Shown here one piece after another: positions 9,315 to 19,070 of a stretch of 64,000 nt of DNA. The translations under genes and the position numbers were made by a program. Source of the stretch: Sphingomonas alba (lineage in GTDB: Bacteria; Pseudomonadota; Alphaproteobacteria; Sphingomonadales; Sphingomonadaceae); assembly GCF_023516555.1 (NCBI RefSeq), contig NZ_JAMGBD010000002.1:1-64000 (forward strand). The letters are read 5' to 3'. A model generated the notes under the pieces. It had not been told where the DNA came from, did no database searches, and saw only the letters and a program-made list of their open reading frames with translations. Numbering within the stretch: position 1 is the first letter of the stretch; each line of letters opens with the position of its first letter.

Positions 9315-9390
9315 GGGCCGTTAGCTCAGTCGGTAGAGCAACTGACTTTTAATCAGTAGGTCGCTGGTTCGAATCCAGCACGGCTCACCA
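9315..9390 (+). tRNA. tRNA-Lys (anticodon TTT)
   Basis: This 76-nt cloverleaf has acceptor stem GGGCCGT/ACGGCTC (one G.U pair), D-arm TAGCTCAGTCGGTAGAGCA, anticodon arm ACTGACTTTTAATCAGT with loop CTTTTAA, T-arm with GGTTCGAATCC, and an encoded CCA end. It lies just after folK. Flanking 10-bp inverted repeats at 9302-9311 and 9388-9397 would extend the acceptor stem in the precursor. Confidence 0.97.
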
Positions 9391-9484
9391 TGGCGCGCCG
9401 CAAGAACCTCCATCGCGGACCCGTTTCTAACAATCTGGTAATCCTCTGGCATTACGAGACTTTTTCGGGTGCGATGGAGTTCGC

Positions 9485-10123
9485 GTGGAAGACCAACCGG
9501 TAGAGACGACCCTGTACTCGCTGTCGAACGCCGCGCCGAAGCCAGGCGAGCGGCGCGAGGACGACCGTCATCTCACCCTGTTCCGCGTCGGCTCGATCAC
9601 CATCGGCGATCGCCGCGAGCTTTGCCTTATCAAGAACATCTCTGCCGGCGGCATGATGATCCGCGCCTATTGCGCGATCCTCGAAGGCACGGCCCTCTCG
9701 GTAGAGTTGAAGAGCGGGCAGCCCGTCAGCGGCAAGGCGACCTGGGTCAAGGATGCGAACGTCGGCGTCGCTTTTGACGAGCCCGTCGATGTCATCGACA
9801 TCCTCACCGCCTGTGCGGAAGGGCCAAAGCAACGCATGCCGAGGATCGAGGTGGACAGCATCGCCACCGTCCGCGACGGCGCCAATGTCTATCGCCTGCC
9901 AGTCCGCGATATCTCGCAGGGCGGCATCAAGGTGAAGGGCGATCCGGCGCTCGAATATGGTTGCGACCTGTCGATCACCTTGCCTGGGTTGGGGCCGCAG
10001 CCCGGCGCGCTGCGGTGGCGGCACGACGGTCACATCGGCTTGAGCTTCAATCGACTGCTGCCGCTGGCCGAGCTGGTCGGCTGGCTGCAGGGAATCCGCG
10101 ACGGCCTGCGCGCCGCAGGCTAG
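9485..10123 (+). CDS. Tandem PilZ-domain protein (GTG start)
   Basis: The 212-residue cytosolic protein has two PilZ-like domains, the usual c-di-GMP receptor fold. The first covers about residues 22-97 with an Arg-rich entry (GERREDDRH) and a DxSxxG-like NISAGGM motif. The second covers about 115-200 with RLPVRDISQGGIKV and GLSFN. The basic residues before each barrel suggest ligand binding, most likely in the first domain. Start GTG at 9485 is the only early start in frame. Partners are unknown; an EAL protein is encoded at 41.6 kb. Confidence 0.85.
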   Translation: MEDQPVETTLYSLSNAAPKPGERREDDRHLTLFRVGSITIGDRRELCLIKNISAGGMMIRAYCAILEGTALSVELKSGQPVSGKATWVKDANVGVAFDEPVDVIDILTACAEGPKQRMPRIEVDSIATVRDGANVYRLPVRDISQGGIKVKGDPALEYGCDLSITLPGLGPQPGALRWRHDGHIGLSFNRLLPLAELVGWLQGIRDGLRAAG

Positions 10124-10713
10124 CGGCGAACGAAGCGCAACATGAGGTTATTCGCCGGCATTTCACGCCGCTCCACGTAAAATAGGCCACGCTTCTCCGC
10201 TTCCGCGGCAAATTCCTCGACGATTCTGAGTCCCCACGCCGGATTCCGCCTTCTCAAATCCGCATCGAACGCTAGGTTGGACGGCACAGTCGGAACGCAC
10301 TCCTCGATCCAGGGTCCATAGAGAATCAGCGGTGCTCCGGGGGGAAGAATCCACCTCGCACCGTCGAGCAAACCGAGCGACGTCTCCCACGGGCAGATGT
10401 GCGCCATATTGATGTTGAGCAGTGCGTCGGCGCGATCGAGCGGCCAGGTCACGCTCGTCACATCGAGAATCACCGGCTCGCGAAGATTTGCCAAACCTGA
10501 ATCAGCCCGCCAAGCCTCGATCGAGCCAAGTGCATCGGCGTGGGGCTCGCTCGGTTGCCAGTCGAGATTGGGAAAGCGCTCGGCCAAATACGCCGCATGC
10601 TCCCCCGACCCGCTTGCCGCCTCCAGCACCAACCCCGAATCCGGCAGCCAATCGGCCAGAACCGCGGCGATGGGCTCGCGATTGCGCTGGACCGCGGGGT
10701 GGTTGAGTTTCAC
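10120..10713 (-). CDS. DUF938 family SAM-dependent methyltransferase-like protein
   Basis: The 197-residue protein matches DUF938: N-terminal NHPAVQRNREPI, a Rossmann SAM loop VLEAASGSGEHAAYLAERFP near residues 30-49, WQPSEPHADA, NINMAHICPWE, LILYGPW, and the RRRNPAWGLRIVEEF and MPANNLMLRF motifs. The substrate is not known for this family. It overlaps the upstream membrane-protein gene by 4 bases and is the last gene of the run that starts at gcvT. Confidence 0.88.
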   Translation of the reverse strand: MKLNHPAVQRNREPIAAVLADWLPDSGLVLEAASGSGEHAAYLAERFPNLDWQPSEPHADALGSIEAWRADSGLANLREPVILDVTSVTWPLDRADALLNINMAHICPWETSLGLLDGARWILPPGAPLILYGPWIEECVPTVPSNLAFDADLRRRNPAWGLRIVEEFAAEAEKRGLFYVERREMPANNLMLRFVRR

Positions 10714-11222
10714 TCGGCTGCTTCGACTCCAGCCAGGATTCGCCGGGCTCGTATGGCGAGTTCGACGCGGGTCATGGCGATGAGGCCGACCGCGAAGAGC
10801 AATAGCGCATCCGTCGCGATCAGAGCCTGTTCGCTCATCTGGCCGTTGGCATCAGGGCTGGCACCGAAATAGGCGCGGACCGCGTAGCGAATAGCGATGA
10901 TGACGACGAGCAGGATCAAGGCCGCGGGCGATGCCTTCTGCGTGAGCCCACCATCGACGCCGCGCTCGATGTGGATGAAGCGCCCCCGCTGCCAGCCCAG
11001 AAATCCTCCGACGATTAGCGCGCCAAAGCCAATTGCCATGCCGGCTGGGCTTGGCGGGTGCGCCCACAGCGTGACGCCGGCCAGTACCAGAAGGAGTAGG
11101 GGTAAAACCCACATCCGTTCGGGCTTCAACGGTCGAACCCGGTTCATCGACCTTAAGCGCAGGGCCAGGACCACGACGACCACAAGGATCGGCAACAGGG
11201 TCTTGAGAAAATCCGGATTCAT
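10710..11222 (-). CDS. CcdC/DUF1453-like integral membrane protein
   Basis: This 170-residue protein has about four or five hydrophobic segments: residues 8-22, 38-54, 62-76, 98-113 and 134-150. The RFIHIERG and GLTQKASPAALILL features recall the DUF1453/CcdC family. No catalytic motif is visible and the function is unknown. It lies 6 bases after gcvPB and overlaps the DUF938 gene, so it is probably expressed with the gcv operon, though its link to glycine metabolism is only contextual. Confidence 0.7.
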   Translation of the reverse strand: MNPDFLKTLLPILVVVVVLALRLRSMNRVRPLKPERMWVLPLLLLVLAGVTLWAHPPSPAGMAIGFGALIVGGFLGWQRGRFIHIERGVDGGLTQKASPAALILLVVIIAIRYAVRAYFGASPDANGQMSEQALIATDALLLFAVGLIAMTRVELAIRARRILAGVEAAE

Positions 11223-11228
11223 GACGCG

Positions 11229-12827
11229 TTACCCTCCCCCGAAATGCGCTCCCAATCCGGTCGACGAGCCATCCGGCGCCGGATGATTGTAGCTGAGCAC
11301 AGGCTTCCTCGCTGCCTGCGTTTCGTCAAGCCGGCGGCGCGGCGCGAAGACGGGCGCGGCTTTCAGGCTTTCGTCCCCTGCCCGCGCCCGTTCGGCGATC
11401 GAGCGAAGCGCGGCGATGAACTGATCGAGACCAGCTTTGGATTCTGTCTCGGTCGGCTCGACCAGCATGGCGCCGTGCACGACCAGCGGGAAATACATGG
11501 TCATCGGGTGGAAGCCTTCGTCGATCAGGCCCTTTGCAACGTCGATGGTCGAGAGGCCCTCGGCAAAGCCTTTGTCGCTGAAGATTGCCTCATGCATGCA
11601 GGGCCCCGAATGCGCGAACGGTGCGTCGAGCACATCCTCCAGGCTGCGGAGGATGTAGTTGGCATTGAGCACGCTGTCCTCGGCGACCTGGCGAAGACCG
11701 TCGGCGCCGTGGCTGAGGATGTAAGTCAGTGCGCGGGTGAACATGCCCATCTGGCCATGGAAGGCGGTCATTCGTCCGAAAGTGCGAGGATGCTCCTCGC
11801 CGGCGCTTTCCTCCTCGATCAGCCTGTAGCTGCCGTCGGGATATTTGGCCGCGAAAGGCAACGGCCCGAACGGCGCCAGCGCCTCCGACAGGACCACGGG
11901 GCCAGAGCCTGGACCGCCGCCGCCGTGGGGCGTCGAGAAGGTCTTGTGGAGATTGATGTGCATCGCATCGACGCCGAGGTCGCCTGGGCGGACCTTGCCG
12001 ACGATGGCGTTGAAGTTGGCGCCGTCGCAATAGACGAAGGCGCCGGCCGCATGGACCGCATCGCTGATCGCCTTCATGTCCGGTTCGAACAGGCCGCAGG
12101 TGTTGGGGTTGGTGATCATCACCGCCGCGACGTCAGGACCAAGGCGCGCCTTTAGCGCACCCAGATCGACGCGGCCGTCCTTGGTCGCAGGGATATCCTC
12201 GACACGGTAGCCGCAGAAAGCCGCTGTAGCCGGATTGGTGCCGTGAGCACTCTCCGGAACGAGGACGACCTCACGGGCATCGCCGCGGGCTTCGAGCGCG
12301 GCACGGATGCAGAGCAGGCCGCAGAGTTCGCCGTGGGCGCCGGCCTTGGGACTCATGGCGACACCGTGCATCCCGGTGAGGTCGATCAGCCAGAACGCGA
12401 GCTCGTTGATGCACTGGAGTGCGCCCTGCACCGTCTCCTGTGGTTGCAGCGGATGAATGTCACCGAAGCCGGGCAGCCGCGCCACCTTCTCGTTGAGGCG
12501 CGGGTTGTGCTTCATCGTGCAGGAGCCCAGCGGGAAGAGTCCGAGGTCGATGGCGTAATTCTGGCGTGAAAGGCGAGTGTAGTGGCGGACGGTCTCCGGC
12601 TCGCTGAGGCCCGGGAGGTCGAGGCCATTGCGGTCGAGACCGCCGAGACGGGATGCGCCGGACTTCACCGGGTCGAAATCGACGCCGGTCTGGTTGCGAT
12701 TGCCGATCTCGAACAGCAGCGGCTCTTCCAGCATCAAAGCGCGGTTGCCGGTCGTAGTGGTCACAGCAGTGGTTTCCAAAGTCGAGGGTGCCGTGGGGCG
12801 CCAGCCTGTAGGATTTGGGGTGCTCAT
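11229..12827 (-). CDS. gcvPB: Glycine dehydrogenase (decarboxylating) subunit 2
   Basis: This 532-residue subunit is the C-terminal half of P-protein, carrying the PLP lysine. K295 lies in [17 protein letters not shown], and [13 protein letters not shown] near residue 101 and [17 protein letters not shown] near 191 are family signatures. With GcvPA it decarboxylates glycine and passes the aminomethyl group to GcvH. Its ATG overlaps the gcvPA stop by 4 bases. An N-terminal tail of about 30 residues precedes the conserved core. Confidence 0.96.
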   Translation of the reverse strand: MSTPNPTGWRPTAPSTLETTAVTTTTGNRALMLEEPLLFEIGNRNQTGVDFDPVKSGASRLGGLDRNGLDLPGLSEPETVRHYTRLSRQNYAIDLGLFPLGSCTMKHNPRLNEKVARLPGFGDIHPLQPQETVQGALQCINELAFWLIDLTGMHGVAMSPKAGAHGELCGLLCIRAALEARGDAREVVLVPESAHGTNPATAAFCGYRVEDIPATKDGRVDLGALKARLGPDVAAVMITNPNTCGLFEPDMKAISDAVHAAGAFVYCDGANFNAIVGKVRPGDLGVDAMHINLHKTFSTPHGGGGPGSGPVVLSEALAPFGPLPFAAKYPDGSYRLIEEESAGEEHPRTFGRMTAFHGQMGMFTRALTYILSHGADGLRQVAEDSVLNANYILRSLEDVLDAPFAHSGPCMHEAIFSDKGFAEGLSTIDVAKGLIDEGFHPMTMYFPLVVHGAMLVEPTETESKAGLDQFIAALRSIAERARAGDESLKAAPVFAPRRRLDETQAARKPVLSYNHPAPDGSSTGLGAHFGGG

Positions 12828-14182
12828 TGCACGATCTCCTGCAGGGCGGAGACCAAGGAAGAGATGTCCTCCTCGGTCGCGGTCTCTGTGACAGCGACGA
12901 CGAGGCCGTTCGCGAGGACGGCTTCGTCAGGATAGAGGCGGCCGAGCGAAACGCCGCCGAGCACGCCCTTTTCGACCATCGCATGGACGGCGGGCCGCGC
13001 TTCGACGGGCAGTTCGAGCGCGAATTCGTTGAAGAAGCTGTCGTTGACCAGACGGACGCCGGGGATGGCGGACAGCTGGTCCGCGGCTTCACACGCGCGC
13101 GCGTGATTCAACTTGGCTAGGCCGGTAAGGCCCTTCTCGCCGAGCAAGGTCATGTGGATCGAGAAGGCCAAGGCGCAGAGGCCGGAGTTGGTGCAGATGT
13201 TCGACGTCGCCTTCTCGCGCCGGATATGCTGCTCGCGGGTCGAGAGGGTCAGCACGAAGCCGCGCTTGCCCTCGGCATCGACAGTCTCGCCGGCGAGCCG
13301 GCCCGGCATCTGGCGGACATATTTCTCGCGGGTGGCGAACAGGCCGACATAGGGCCCGCCGAACTGCAGGCCGACGCCGATCGACTGGCCCTCGCCGACG
13401 ACGATGTCAGCACCCATTTCGCCGGGCGACTTGATAAGGCCGAGCGCGACCGGCTCGGTATTGACTACCACCAGCAGCGCGCCGGCCGCCTGGGCCGCGT
13501 CTGCAATCGGCTTCAGGTCGGTGATGCGGCCGAGGATATCGGGATACTGGACGACGACGCAGCTGGTGTCCTTGTCGATGGCGGCGATCAGGCGGTCCGC
13601 GTCGGTTTGGGCCGTCAGCTCAGGCGCCGCGGTTTCGAGCGTGTCGCCGGTGAACTTCGCCATGGTCTTGCAGACGGAAACGTAGTGCGGGTGTAACCCC
13701 GAGGAGATGATCGCCTTCTTCCGACGCGTGATGCGCCGCGCCATGCCAACAGCTTCCCAGCAGGCGGTCGAGCCGTCGTACATCGAAGCGTTGGCGACTT
13801 CGCAGCCGTAGAGGCGCGCGACCTGGGTCTGGAATTCGAACAGGACCTGCAACGTGCCCTGGGCGATTTCCGGCTGGTAAGGCGTGTAGGCGGTCAGGAA
13901 CTCCCCGCGCTGGATGATGTGATCGACGCTGGCGGGGATGTGGTGCTTGTACGCGCCGCAGCCGAGGAAAAAGGGAACGTCGCTCGCCGCAACATTCTTG
14001 GCCGCCATGCCGCGCATCTTGCGCTCAACGGCCATTTCGCTGGCGTGCATTGGCAAGCCGCGGATCGGGCCTTGCAGACGGGCCTCTTCGGGCACATCGC
14101 GGAACAGCTCGTCGACCGAGCCGGCCCCGATCACCTTGAGCATTGCGGAGCGATCGGCATCGCTCAGCGGTAGATAACGCAT
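12824..14182 (-). CDS. gcvPA: Glycine dehydrogenase (decarboxylating) subunit 1
   Basis: This 452-residue subunit is the N-terminal half of a split P-protein. It starts [15 protein letters not shown], then has [19 protein letters not shown] near residue 72, [29 protein letters not shown] and [21 protein letters not shown], all typical of GcvPA. It abuts the methyltransferase gene upstream by one shared base and overlaps gcvPB by 4 bases, giving stoichiometric expression of the two halves. Confidence 0.96.
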   Translation of the reverse strand: MRYLPLSDADRSAMLKVIGAGSVDELFRDVPEEARLQGPIRGLPMHASEMAVERKMRGMAAKNVAASDVPFFLGCGAYKHHIPASVDHIIQRGEFLTAYTPYQPEIAQGTLQVLFEFQTQVARLYGCEVANASMYDGSTACWEAVGMARRITRRKKAIISSGLHPHYVSVCKTMAKFTGDTLETAAPELTAQTDADRLIAAIDKDTSCVVVQYPDILGRITDLKPIADAAQAAGALLVVVNTEPVALGLIKSPGEMGADIVVGEGQSIGVGLQFGGPYVGLFATREKYVRQMPGRLAGETVDAEGKRGFVLTLSTREQHIRREKATSNICTNSGLCALAFSIHMTLLGEKGLTGLAKLNHARACEAADQLSAIPGVRLVNDSFFNEFALELPVEARPAVHAMVEKGVLGGVSLGRLYPDEAVLANGLVVAVTETATEEDISSLVSALQEIVQ

Positions 14183-14946
14183 CAGTTGGGCTTCCTCATT
14201 ATGAAGCGGAGGCGGATGTAGTCGGCGAGATTGGAGCCGACCCGGGCGGCAACGGCATCGGCGATGGACTGACGTTCGTCGTCGGGCACGCCGGCTCGGT
14301 CGAGCCAGCCGGCGCGAAACACCAGGACCCAGGCCTGGACGCCATGTTCGAGCTCGGTCGGTCGATCGATCAGCCGCGCATCGACATCCTTGAAACCTGC
14401 GCGTTCATAGACGGCCGCAAACTCCTCAGGTGTCGGATACCAGTTCGCGGCATAGGTCGGCGGTCCGAAGCCGCGCTCGACCAGCACGTCGTCCAAGGTT
14501 TCGCGAAGACGGGCCAAATTGCCCGCGCCGCCCATCTCGCCGGCAAATCGGCCGCCATTCTTGAGTGCGAACCAGATCGCACGCGCCGCCCGTTCCTTGT
14601 CCAGCACCCAGTGGAGCGTGGCATTCGAGAAAGCGGCGTCAAAGGCCTCGGAGAACTTGAGGTCCGCCGCGTCCATCAGCCGGACGTCGAGGCCCTTGGC
14701 CTTGGCGGCGGCGACCATCGACAGGCTGTTGTCGATGCCGACGACGTCAGCGCCCGCTTCCTTGATCTTCAGCGTCAGCGACCCGTCGCCGCAGCCGACA
14801 TCGAGGATATGCTCGCCGGGCTGGGGATCGAGCAGGTCAAGCGCCGCGCCGCCCAGCGCCGGCACGAAACCACCGACGCGGGCGTAGTCCGCCGCGTCCC
14901 AGCTGCTGGTCGAGGTGGGTGCGTCGCTCAGAGCGTCTTCACCCAC
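14182..14946 (-). CDS. Class I SAM-dependent methyltransferase inside the gcv operon
   Basis: This 254-residue protein has a clear SAM-binding motif [16 protein letters not shown] near residues 47-61, followed by [10 protein letters not shown] and [15 protein letters not shown], and a C-terminal region like trans-aconitate/malonyl-ACP methyltransferases. It starts at GTG 14946, inside the end of gcvH (19-base overlap), and its stop shares one base with the gcvPA start. It is therefore translationally embedded between glycine cleavage genes. The substrate is unknown. Confidence 0.85.
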   Translation of the reverse strand: MGEDALSDAPTSTSSWDAADYARVGGFVPALGGAALDLLDPQPGEHILDVGCGDGSLTLKIKEAGADVVGIDNSLSMVAAAKAKGLDVRLMDAADLKFSEAFDAAFSNATLHWVLDKERAARAIWFALKNGGRFAGEMGGAGNLARLRETLDDVLVERGFGPPTYAANWYPTPEEFAAVYERAGFKDVDARLIDRPTELEHGVQAWVLVFRAGWLDRAGVPDDERQSIADAVAARVGSNLADYIRLRFIMRKPN

Positions 14947-15299
14947 TCACGGTACTTGGCTTCGTCCATGAGGCCGTCGAGCTCGGACGTGTCCGCGAGG
15001 CGGATCTTGAAGAACCAGCCTTCGCCTTCCGGGTCGCGGTTGACGAGCGCCGGGTCGTCGGCAAGCGCCGGATTGCCCTCGATCACCTCGCCGGCGACCG
15101 GCGAATAGACGTCAGAAGCGGCCTTGACCGATTCGACGACCGCGGCGTCATCGCCCTTGTTGAGCGAGCGACCGCCCTCAGGAACTTCGACGAAGACGAT
15201 GTCGCCGAGCGCTTCCTGCGCATGGTTGGAGATGCCGACGGTGCCGACGTCGCCTTCGACGCGGATCCATTCATGCTCGCCGGTGAAGTGCAGGCTCAT
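14928..15299 (-). CDS. gcvH: Glycine cleavage system H protein
   Basis: This 123-residue lipoyl carrier shuttles the methylamine intermediate between P- and T-proteins. The lipoylation site is Lys59 in [44 protein letters not shown] opens the fold and [10 protein letters not shown] closes it. It follows gcvT by a single base and overlaps the methyltransferase gene. Length is typical. Confidence 0.97.
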   Translation of the reverse strand: MSLHFTGEHEWIRVEGDVGTVGISNHAQEALGDIVFVEVPEGGRSLNKGDDAAVVESVKAASDVYSPVAGEVIEGNPALADDPALVNRDPEGEGWFFKIRLADTSELDGLMDEAKYREWVKTL

Positions 15300-15300
15300 A

Positions 15301-16419
15301 TCAGGCTCCCTGTTTGCGGTGATAGCGATGGGGGACGAAAGGCATTGGCGTGACGGAGGCTTCGAACAGCTTGCCGCGCTGCTCGACCTTCAAGACCGTG
15401 CCGGCCTCTGCCAGCGGCGCCGCGACATAGCCCATGGCGATCGGCCGCTGCAGCGTCGGCGAGAAGGTACCGCTGGTGATGCGGCCGACTTCCGTGCCTT
15501 CGGAATCGAGGATCAGCGCGCCTTCGCGAACCGGCTGCCGGCCTTCGACGTTGAGGCCGACGCGCTTCTGGGCGGCGCCATTTTCGAGCTCGGCAAGGAT
15601 GCGCATGTCGCCGGCGAAACCGCCTTCGGAACGGCGGCGCTTCTGGATGGCGAACTGGAGATCGGCCATGACTGGCGTCGTATTGGTGTCGAGGTCGTGG
15701 CCGTAGAGCGGCAGGCCGGCCTCGAGGCGCAGCGAATCGCGGGCGCCCAAGCCGATGGGCTTCACGGCCTCGTGCGCGGTCAGGGCATCGGCGACGGCTT
15801 CGACCGCATTGCCCGCGACCGAAATCTCGAACCCGTCCTCCCCGGTGTAACCCGAGCGGCTGATCCAGGCAGGAGTGCCGGCGAAGTTGAAGGCCGCGCC
15901 CTGCATGAAGCTGAGATCGGACACCCCCGGCGCCAGCGTTTCCAGCACCTCGGCCGCACGCGGCCCCTGCAGCGCGAGCAGCGCCTGTTCCTTCATGTGG
16001 TCGAGGACGACACCCTTCGGCAGGCGCCTTTCGAACTGTTCGATGTCGCCATGTTTAGTGGCACCGTTGACGACGACATAGAAATGGTCGGCGCGGCGTG
16101 TCGCCATCAAATCGTCGATGATGCCGCCATTGTCGTCGAGCAGCATCGAATAGCGCAAGCGGCCATCCTTCAGAAGCTGCAGCTCACCCGGAAGCAGGGT
16201 TTCGAGACCGGCATCGACGCGGTCGCCATGAAAGGTGAGCTGGCCCATGTGGCTGACATCGAACAGGCCGGCATTGGTCCGGGTCCAGACATGTTCAGCA
16301 ATGACGCCTTCGTACTGGACCGGCATGGAATAGCCGGCGAACGGCACCATGCGCGCGCCGCGGGAGCGGTGCCAGGCATCGAGCGACAGCGTCTGGAGGT
16401 CTTCGGTCGTCTCGGCCAT
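15301..16419 (-). CDS. gcvT: Glycine cleavage system aminomethyltransferase (T protein)
   Basis: This 372-residue THF-dependent enzyme releases ammonia and forms 5,10-methylene-THF from the H-bound aminomethyl group. The core begins [25 protein letters not shown], followed by [11 protein letters not shown] and [13 protein letters not shown], with a C-terminal GCVT_C domain. I start at ATG 16419, just before the conserved N-terminus, with GGGAGCGCC upstream; a longer start at 16464 would run toward the riboswitch. It is the first gene of the operon. Confidence 0.96.
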   Translation of the reverse strand: MAETTEDLQTLSLDAWHRSRGARMVPFAGYSMPVQYEGVIAEHVWTRTNAGLFDVSHMGQLTFHGDRVDAGLETLLPGELQLLKDGRLRYSMLLDDNGGIIDDLMATRRADHFYVVVNGATKHGDIEQFERRLPKGVVLDHMKEQALLALQGPRAAEVLETLAPGVSDLSFMQGAAFNFAGTPAWISRSGYTGEDGFEISVAGNAVEAVADALTAHEAVKPIGLGARDSLRLEAGLPLYGHDLDTNTTPVMADLQFAIQKRRRSEGGFAGDMRILAELENGAAQKRVGLNVEGRQPVREGALILDSEGTEVGRITSGTFSPTLQRPIAMGYVAAPLAEAGTVLKVEQRGKLFEASVTPMPFVPHRYHRKQGA

Positions 16420-16487
16420 TCGCTCGGCGCTCCCAGAATTCAGGCTCGTCAAAGCAACGAGCAATGACGCCCGCCCCTTGATCTGAG

Positions 16488-16650
16488 CCCCCTTCTGTCG
16501 CTGCGCCTGAGAGCTTTGCCCCTTCGGCGGCTCCCGCTTTCACAAGAGCACTTTCCAGACTGTCCGGCGCGCGGCGGTCCCTTATGCCTGAGAGATTCCG
16601 GGGGCGGTTGCTCCTTCGGCGGCCGGTCGAAACCGGCACTCTCCCGTCAC
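16488..16650 (-). promoter_or_regulatory. Tandem glycine riboswitch upstream of gcvT
   Basis: Read on the minus strand, the leader carries two glycine aptamers. Each has the diagnostic CTCTCAGGC core, at 16594-16586 and 16513-16505, preceded by purine-rich GGGAGAGTGCC (about 16646-16636) and GGAAAGTGCTC elements and by CCGAAGGAGCAA or CCGAAGGGGCAAA loops. The aptamers are joined by a short linker, the usual cooperative arrangement, and lie 69 bases before the gcvT ATG. They should raise gcv expression when glycine is high. A weak TTGACT -35 candidate lies upstream at 16714-16709. Confidence 0.95.
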
Positions 16651-16739
16651 GCGCCTCTAGCGGGAACCCGCCAGAAGACGCGGCTGCATTGGCCCGCCAC
16701 CGGGGCCGAGTCAATCAGGACGAGCGGCGGAGCGCGCGC

Positions 16740-17381
16740 CTAGCGGGTCGCGTTGTAGCGGAGCTGGTCCTGGGTCAGCTGGAAGCCGATCAGCTGCTCG
16801 AAGGTCGCCCGGGCCACGGCATCGCGAATCCGGGGATCGGCCAGCGGGTCGACGGCCGCATCGGCCTCACCGGGCTTGCGCTTGCGCGTCAGTTCGGCGC
16901 GGACATCTTCGGGTAACGCGGCCGCGCCGCGATTCACCCGGCCCGTTACCTGCGCGCTGGTCTGGGCGCGAACACTTCCGGCGGGAAAGTTGAGTGCGAC
17001 GTAGCCGACCTTCTTGGCCACGACATCAGACCCGCCCTGGGCGATGACATCGTAGTAAGGCAGGGTCACCTGCCGCGCCTCACCTGCATCTCGGCGGGTG
17101 GCGACCACGTCGAACGTGGCCGTAGAAACGACGTTGGTCGCATCTTCCGTGCAGCTGGCGCGCAGGTTGGTGATGGTCGCAACGACATCGATAGCCGATG
17201 CATCCTTGCTGGTCGCCGGGTTGAACAAAGTGATGTCGCCGGTGCCGGCGGGAATGCCGACCTGCGGGCAGGACGAGCGAGTGACATAAACGCCGGTGTC
17301 GTCAAGGGTCCCGGCCGTTTTGCAGGCCGAGAGGGAAGCGATGGCGGCAAGAGCGATCAGACCGGACTTCACAGGGCGCAA
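16740..17381 (-). CDS. Hypothetical lipoprotein (TTG start)
   Basis: This 213-residue protein starts MRPVKSGLIALAAIASLSAC, a lipoprotein signal with lipobox LSAC and lipidated Cys20. The mature part has beta-rich segments (SAIDVVATITNLRASC, STATFDVVATRR) and ends with FEQLIGFQLTQDQLRYNATR. The family is widespread in sphingomonads but I know no function. TTG at 17381 is preferred because AAGG lies nine bases upstream; GTG at 17372 has poor spacing and longer frames run through the promoter. It is divergent from ispH. Confidence 0.75.
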   Translation of the reverse strand: MRPVKSGLIALAAIASLSACKTAGTLDDTGVYVTRSSCPQVGIPAGTGDITLFNPATSKDASAIDVVATITNLRASCTEDATNVVSTATFDVVATRRDAGEARQVTLPYYDVIAQGGSDVVAKKVGYVALNFPAGSVRAQTSAQVTGRVNRGAAALPEDVRAELTRKRKPGEADAAVDPLADPRIRDAVARATFEQLIGFQLTQDQLRYNATR

Positions 17382-17420
17382 TTCAATGATCCTTCGGAGA
17401 GGGCGTATTATTGGCCCGCA

Positions 17421-17449
17421 GTCATAGGTAGGCCCTACCAAGGCTGCAA
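17421..17449 (-). promoter_or_regulatory. Promoter for the lipoprotein gene, with palindrome in the spacer
   Basis: On the minus strand TTGCAG (17449-17444), a 17-base spacer and TATGAC (17426-17421) form a good sigma70-type promoter about 40 bases before the TTG start. The spacer contains the perfect palindrome GGTAGGCCCTACC (17427-17439), a possible operator that could also affect divergent ispH. Confidence 0.5.
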
Positions 17450-17472
17450 GCGATGCCTTACATCGCACCACA

Positions 17473-18420
17473 ATGCCTGAACCCAAGCCTAACCTTCGCG
17501 TCCTGATTGCGGCGCCGCGCGGTTTCTGCGCCGGAGTCGACCGCGCCATCCAGATCGTCGAGCTGGCGATCGAGCGTTTCGGTCCGCCGGTTTATGTCCG
17601 CCACGAGATCGTCCACAACCGCTTCGTCGTCGACAGGCTGCGCGGCCTTGGCGCGGTCTTCGTCAAGGAACTGAACGAAGTTCCGGACGGACGGCCGGTC
17701 ATTTTTTCGGCCCATGGCGTGCCGAAATCGGTGCCGGCGGCCGCCCGGAATCGCGGACTCGACTATCTTGACGCCACTTGCCCGCTCGTCAGCAAGGTGC
17801 ACCGCCAAGCCGAGCGGCTGATCGAGTCGGGACGGCATATCATTTTCATCGGCCATGCCGGCCATCCCGAGGTCATCGGCACCTTCGGTCAGGCGCCCGC
17901 GGGATCGATGACCCTGGTCGAGACCGTCGAGGACGTCGCCAGCCTGTTGCCGGGCGATCCCGCGAACCTCGCCTTCCTGACCCAGACGACCCTTTCGGTC
18001 GACGATACGGCGGAAATCGTCGGAGCGCTGAAGGCGCGCTTCCCGGCCATCCAGTCGCCACGCAGCGAGGATATTTGCTACGCGACCACCAACCGGCAGG
18101 CAGCAGTGAAGGCGATCGCGCAGGAGTGCGACCGGATGCTGGTCATCGGCGCGCCCAACAGCAGCAATTCCCTGCGGCTCGCCGAGGTTTCGGAGCGCGA
18201 GGGCGTGGGGGCGAGGCTGATCCAGCGCGCCGCCGACATCGACTGGGACTGGCTTGGCGAGCCGGAGACCGTTGGCGTCACCGCCGGGGCATCAGCGCCC
18301 GAGGTCCTTGTCCGCGAGGTCGTCGAGGCCCTGAGCGAGCGGTTCCACGTCACCGAGGAGGTGGCAGACCACACACCCGAACGCATGATCTTCAAGCTGC
18401 CGCGCGAGCTGGTGGCTTGA
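17473..18420 (+). CDS. ispH: 4-hydroxy-3-methylbut-2-enyl diphosphate reductase
   Basis: This 315-residue Fe-S enzyme makes IPP and DMAPP in the last step of the MEP isoprenoid pathway. The three cluster cysteines are C19 ([12 protein letters not shown]), C103 ([11 protein letters not shown]) and C202 ([10 protein letters not shown]). HEIVHN and SAHGVPKSV hold conserved histidines. The start ATG at 17473 keeps the normal N-terminus. The end overlaps rnhA by 4 bases. Confidence 0.97.
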   Translation: MPEPKPNLRVLIAAPRGFCAGVDRAIQIVELAIERFGPPVYVRHEIVHNRFVVDRLRGLGAVFVKELNEVPDGRPVIFSAHGVPKSVPAAARNRGLDYLDATCPLVSKVHRQAERLIESGRHIIFIGHAGHPEVIGTFGQAPAGSMTLVETVEDVASLLPGDPANLAFLTQTTLSVDDTAEIVGALKARFPAIQSPRSEDICYATTNRQAAVKAIAQECDRMLVIGAPNSSNSLRLAEVSEREGVGARLIQRAADIDWDWLGEPETVGVTAGASAPEVLVREVVEALSERFHVTEEVADHTPERMIFKLPRELVA

Positions 18421-18860
18421 GAGAACTCCCGCTCGTCGAAATCTTCACTGACGGGGCGTGCCGGGGCAACCCGGGACCCGGCGGTTGGGCGGCGCTGCTG
18501 CGCACTGGCGACAAGGAGCGCGAAATCAGCGGCGGCGAGGAGCATACGACCAACAACCGCATGGAGTTGATGGCGGCGATCCAGGCGCTGGAGGCCCTGA
18601 AAAAGCCGTGCCGCGTCGAGCTCCACACCGACAGCAACTATGTACGCGACGGCATCACCAAGTGGATCCACGGCTGGCGGCGCAATGGTTGGCGCACAGC
18701 CGACAAGAAGCCGGTCAAGAATGCCGAGCTGTGGCAGGAGCTATGCATCGCCGCCAAACCACACCGAGTCGAATGGCATTGGGTCAAAGGCCACAGCGGC
18801 CATGTCGAGAACGACCGGGTCGATGCTTTGGCCTGCGCCGAGGCCGATGCGCGGCGCTGA
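18417..18860 (+). CDS. rnhA: Ribonuclease HI (TTG start)
   Basis: This 147-residue enzyme cuts the RNA strand of RNA-DNA hybrids. The DEDD active site is visible at D12 ([16 protein letters not shown]), E50 (NNRMELMAA), D72 (LHTDSNYV) and D136 (ENDRVDALA), with the basic [11 protein letters not shown] protrusion and WVKGHSGH loop. The frame is open upstream through ispH, but TTG at 18417 overlapping the ispH stop (TTGA) gives the standard N-terminus [13 protein letters not shown]. Coupling to ispH is likely. Confidence 0.95.
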   Translation: MRELPLVEIFTDGACRGNPGPGGWAALLRTGDKEREISGGEEHTTNNRMELMAAIQALEALKKPCRVELHTDSNYVRDGITKWIHGWRRNGWRTADKKPVKNAELWQELCIAAKPHRVEWHWVKGHSGHVENDRVDALACAEADARR

Positions 18861-19034
18861 TCAGGCGCTTTCGGTGGGAGCCTTCGGGCCGTTCTGCTGG
18901 ATCGAATCGATCGCGTTCTGGGCGCCGGAGCGGCTGGAATAGCCCTCGGTCCAGAAAATCGTCTCCGAATTATATTTGAACTTGGCGACATATTCGCCGG
19001 CCTTGTTCTGCTCGATCACGAACTTGTGTGCCAT
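18861..19034 (-). CDS. DUF1508 (YegP-like) small protein
   Basis: This 57-residue reading frame encodes MAHKFVIEQNKAGEYVAKFK, then NSETIFWTEGYSSRSGAQNAIDSIQQNG. That is one DUF1508 repeat: a beta-hairpin with a FxxxxxNGxxI-like core, here with FKYNSETIF, then a helix. AGGAGA sits 9 bases before the ATG. Members of this family are small cytosolic proteins of unknown function, often with two repeats; this one has a single copy. It converges with rnhA without a gap. Confidence 0.85.
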   Translation of the reverse strand: MAHKFVIEQNKAGEYVAKFKYNSETIFWTEGYSSRSGAQNAIDSIQQNGPKAPTESA

Positions 19035-19070
19035 GCCCGCATCTCCTGCGTGAGGAGCTGGTTACATATG

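Noticed and set aside
11244-12155. A 303-codon plus-strand frame inside gcvPB
   Set aside because: Antisense to a gene with a clear PLP site; no motifs of its own.
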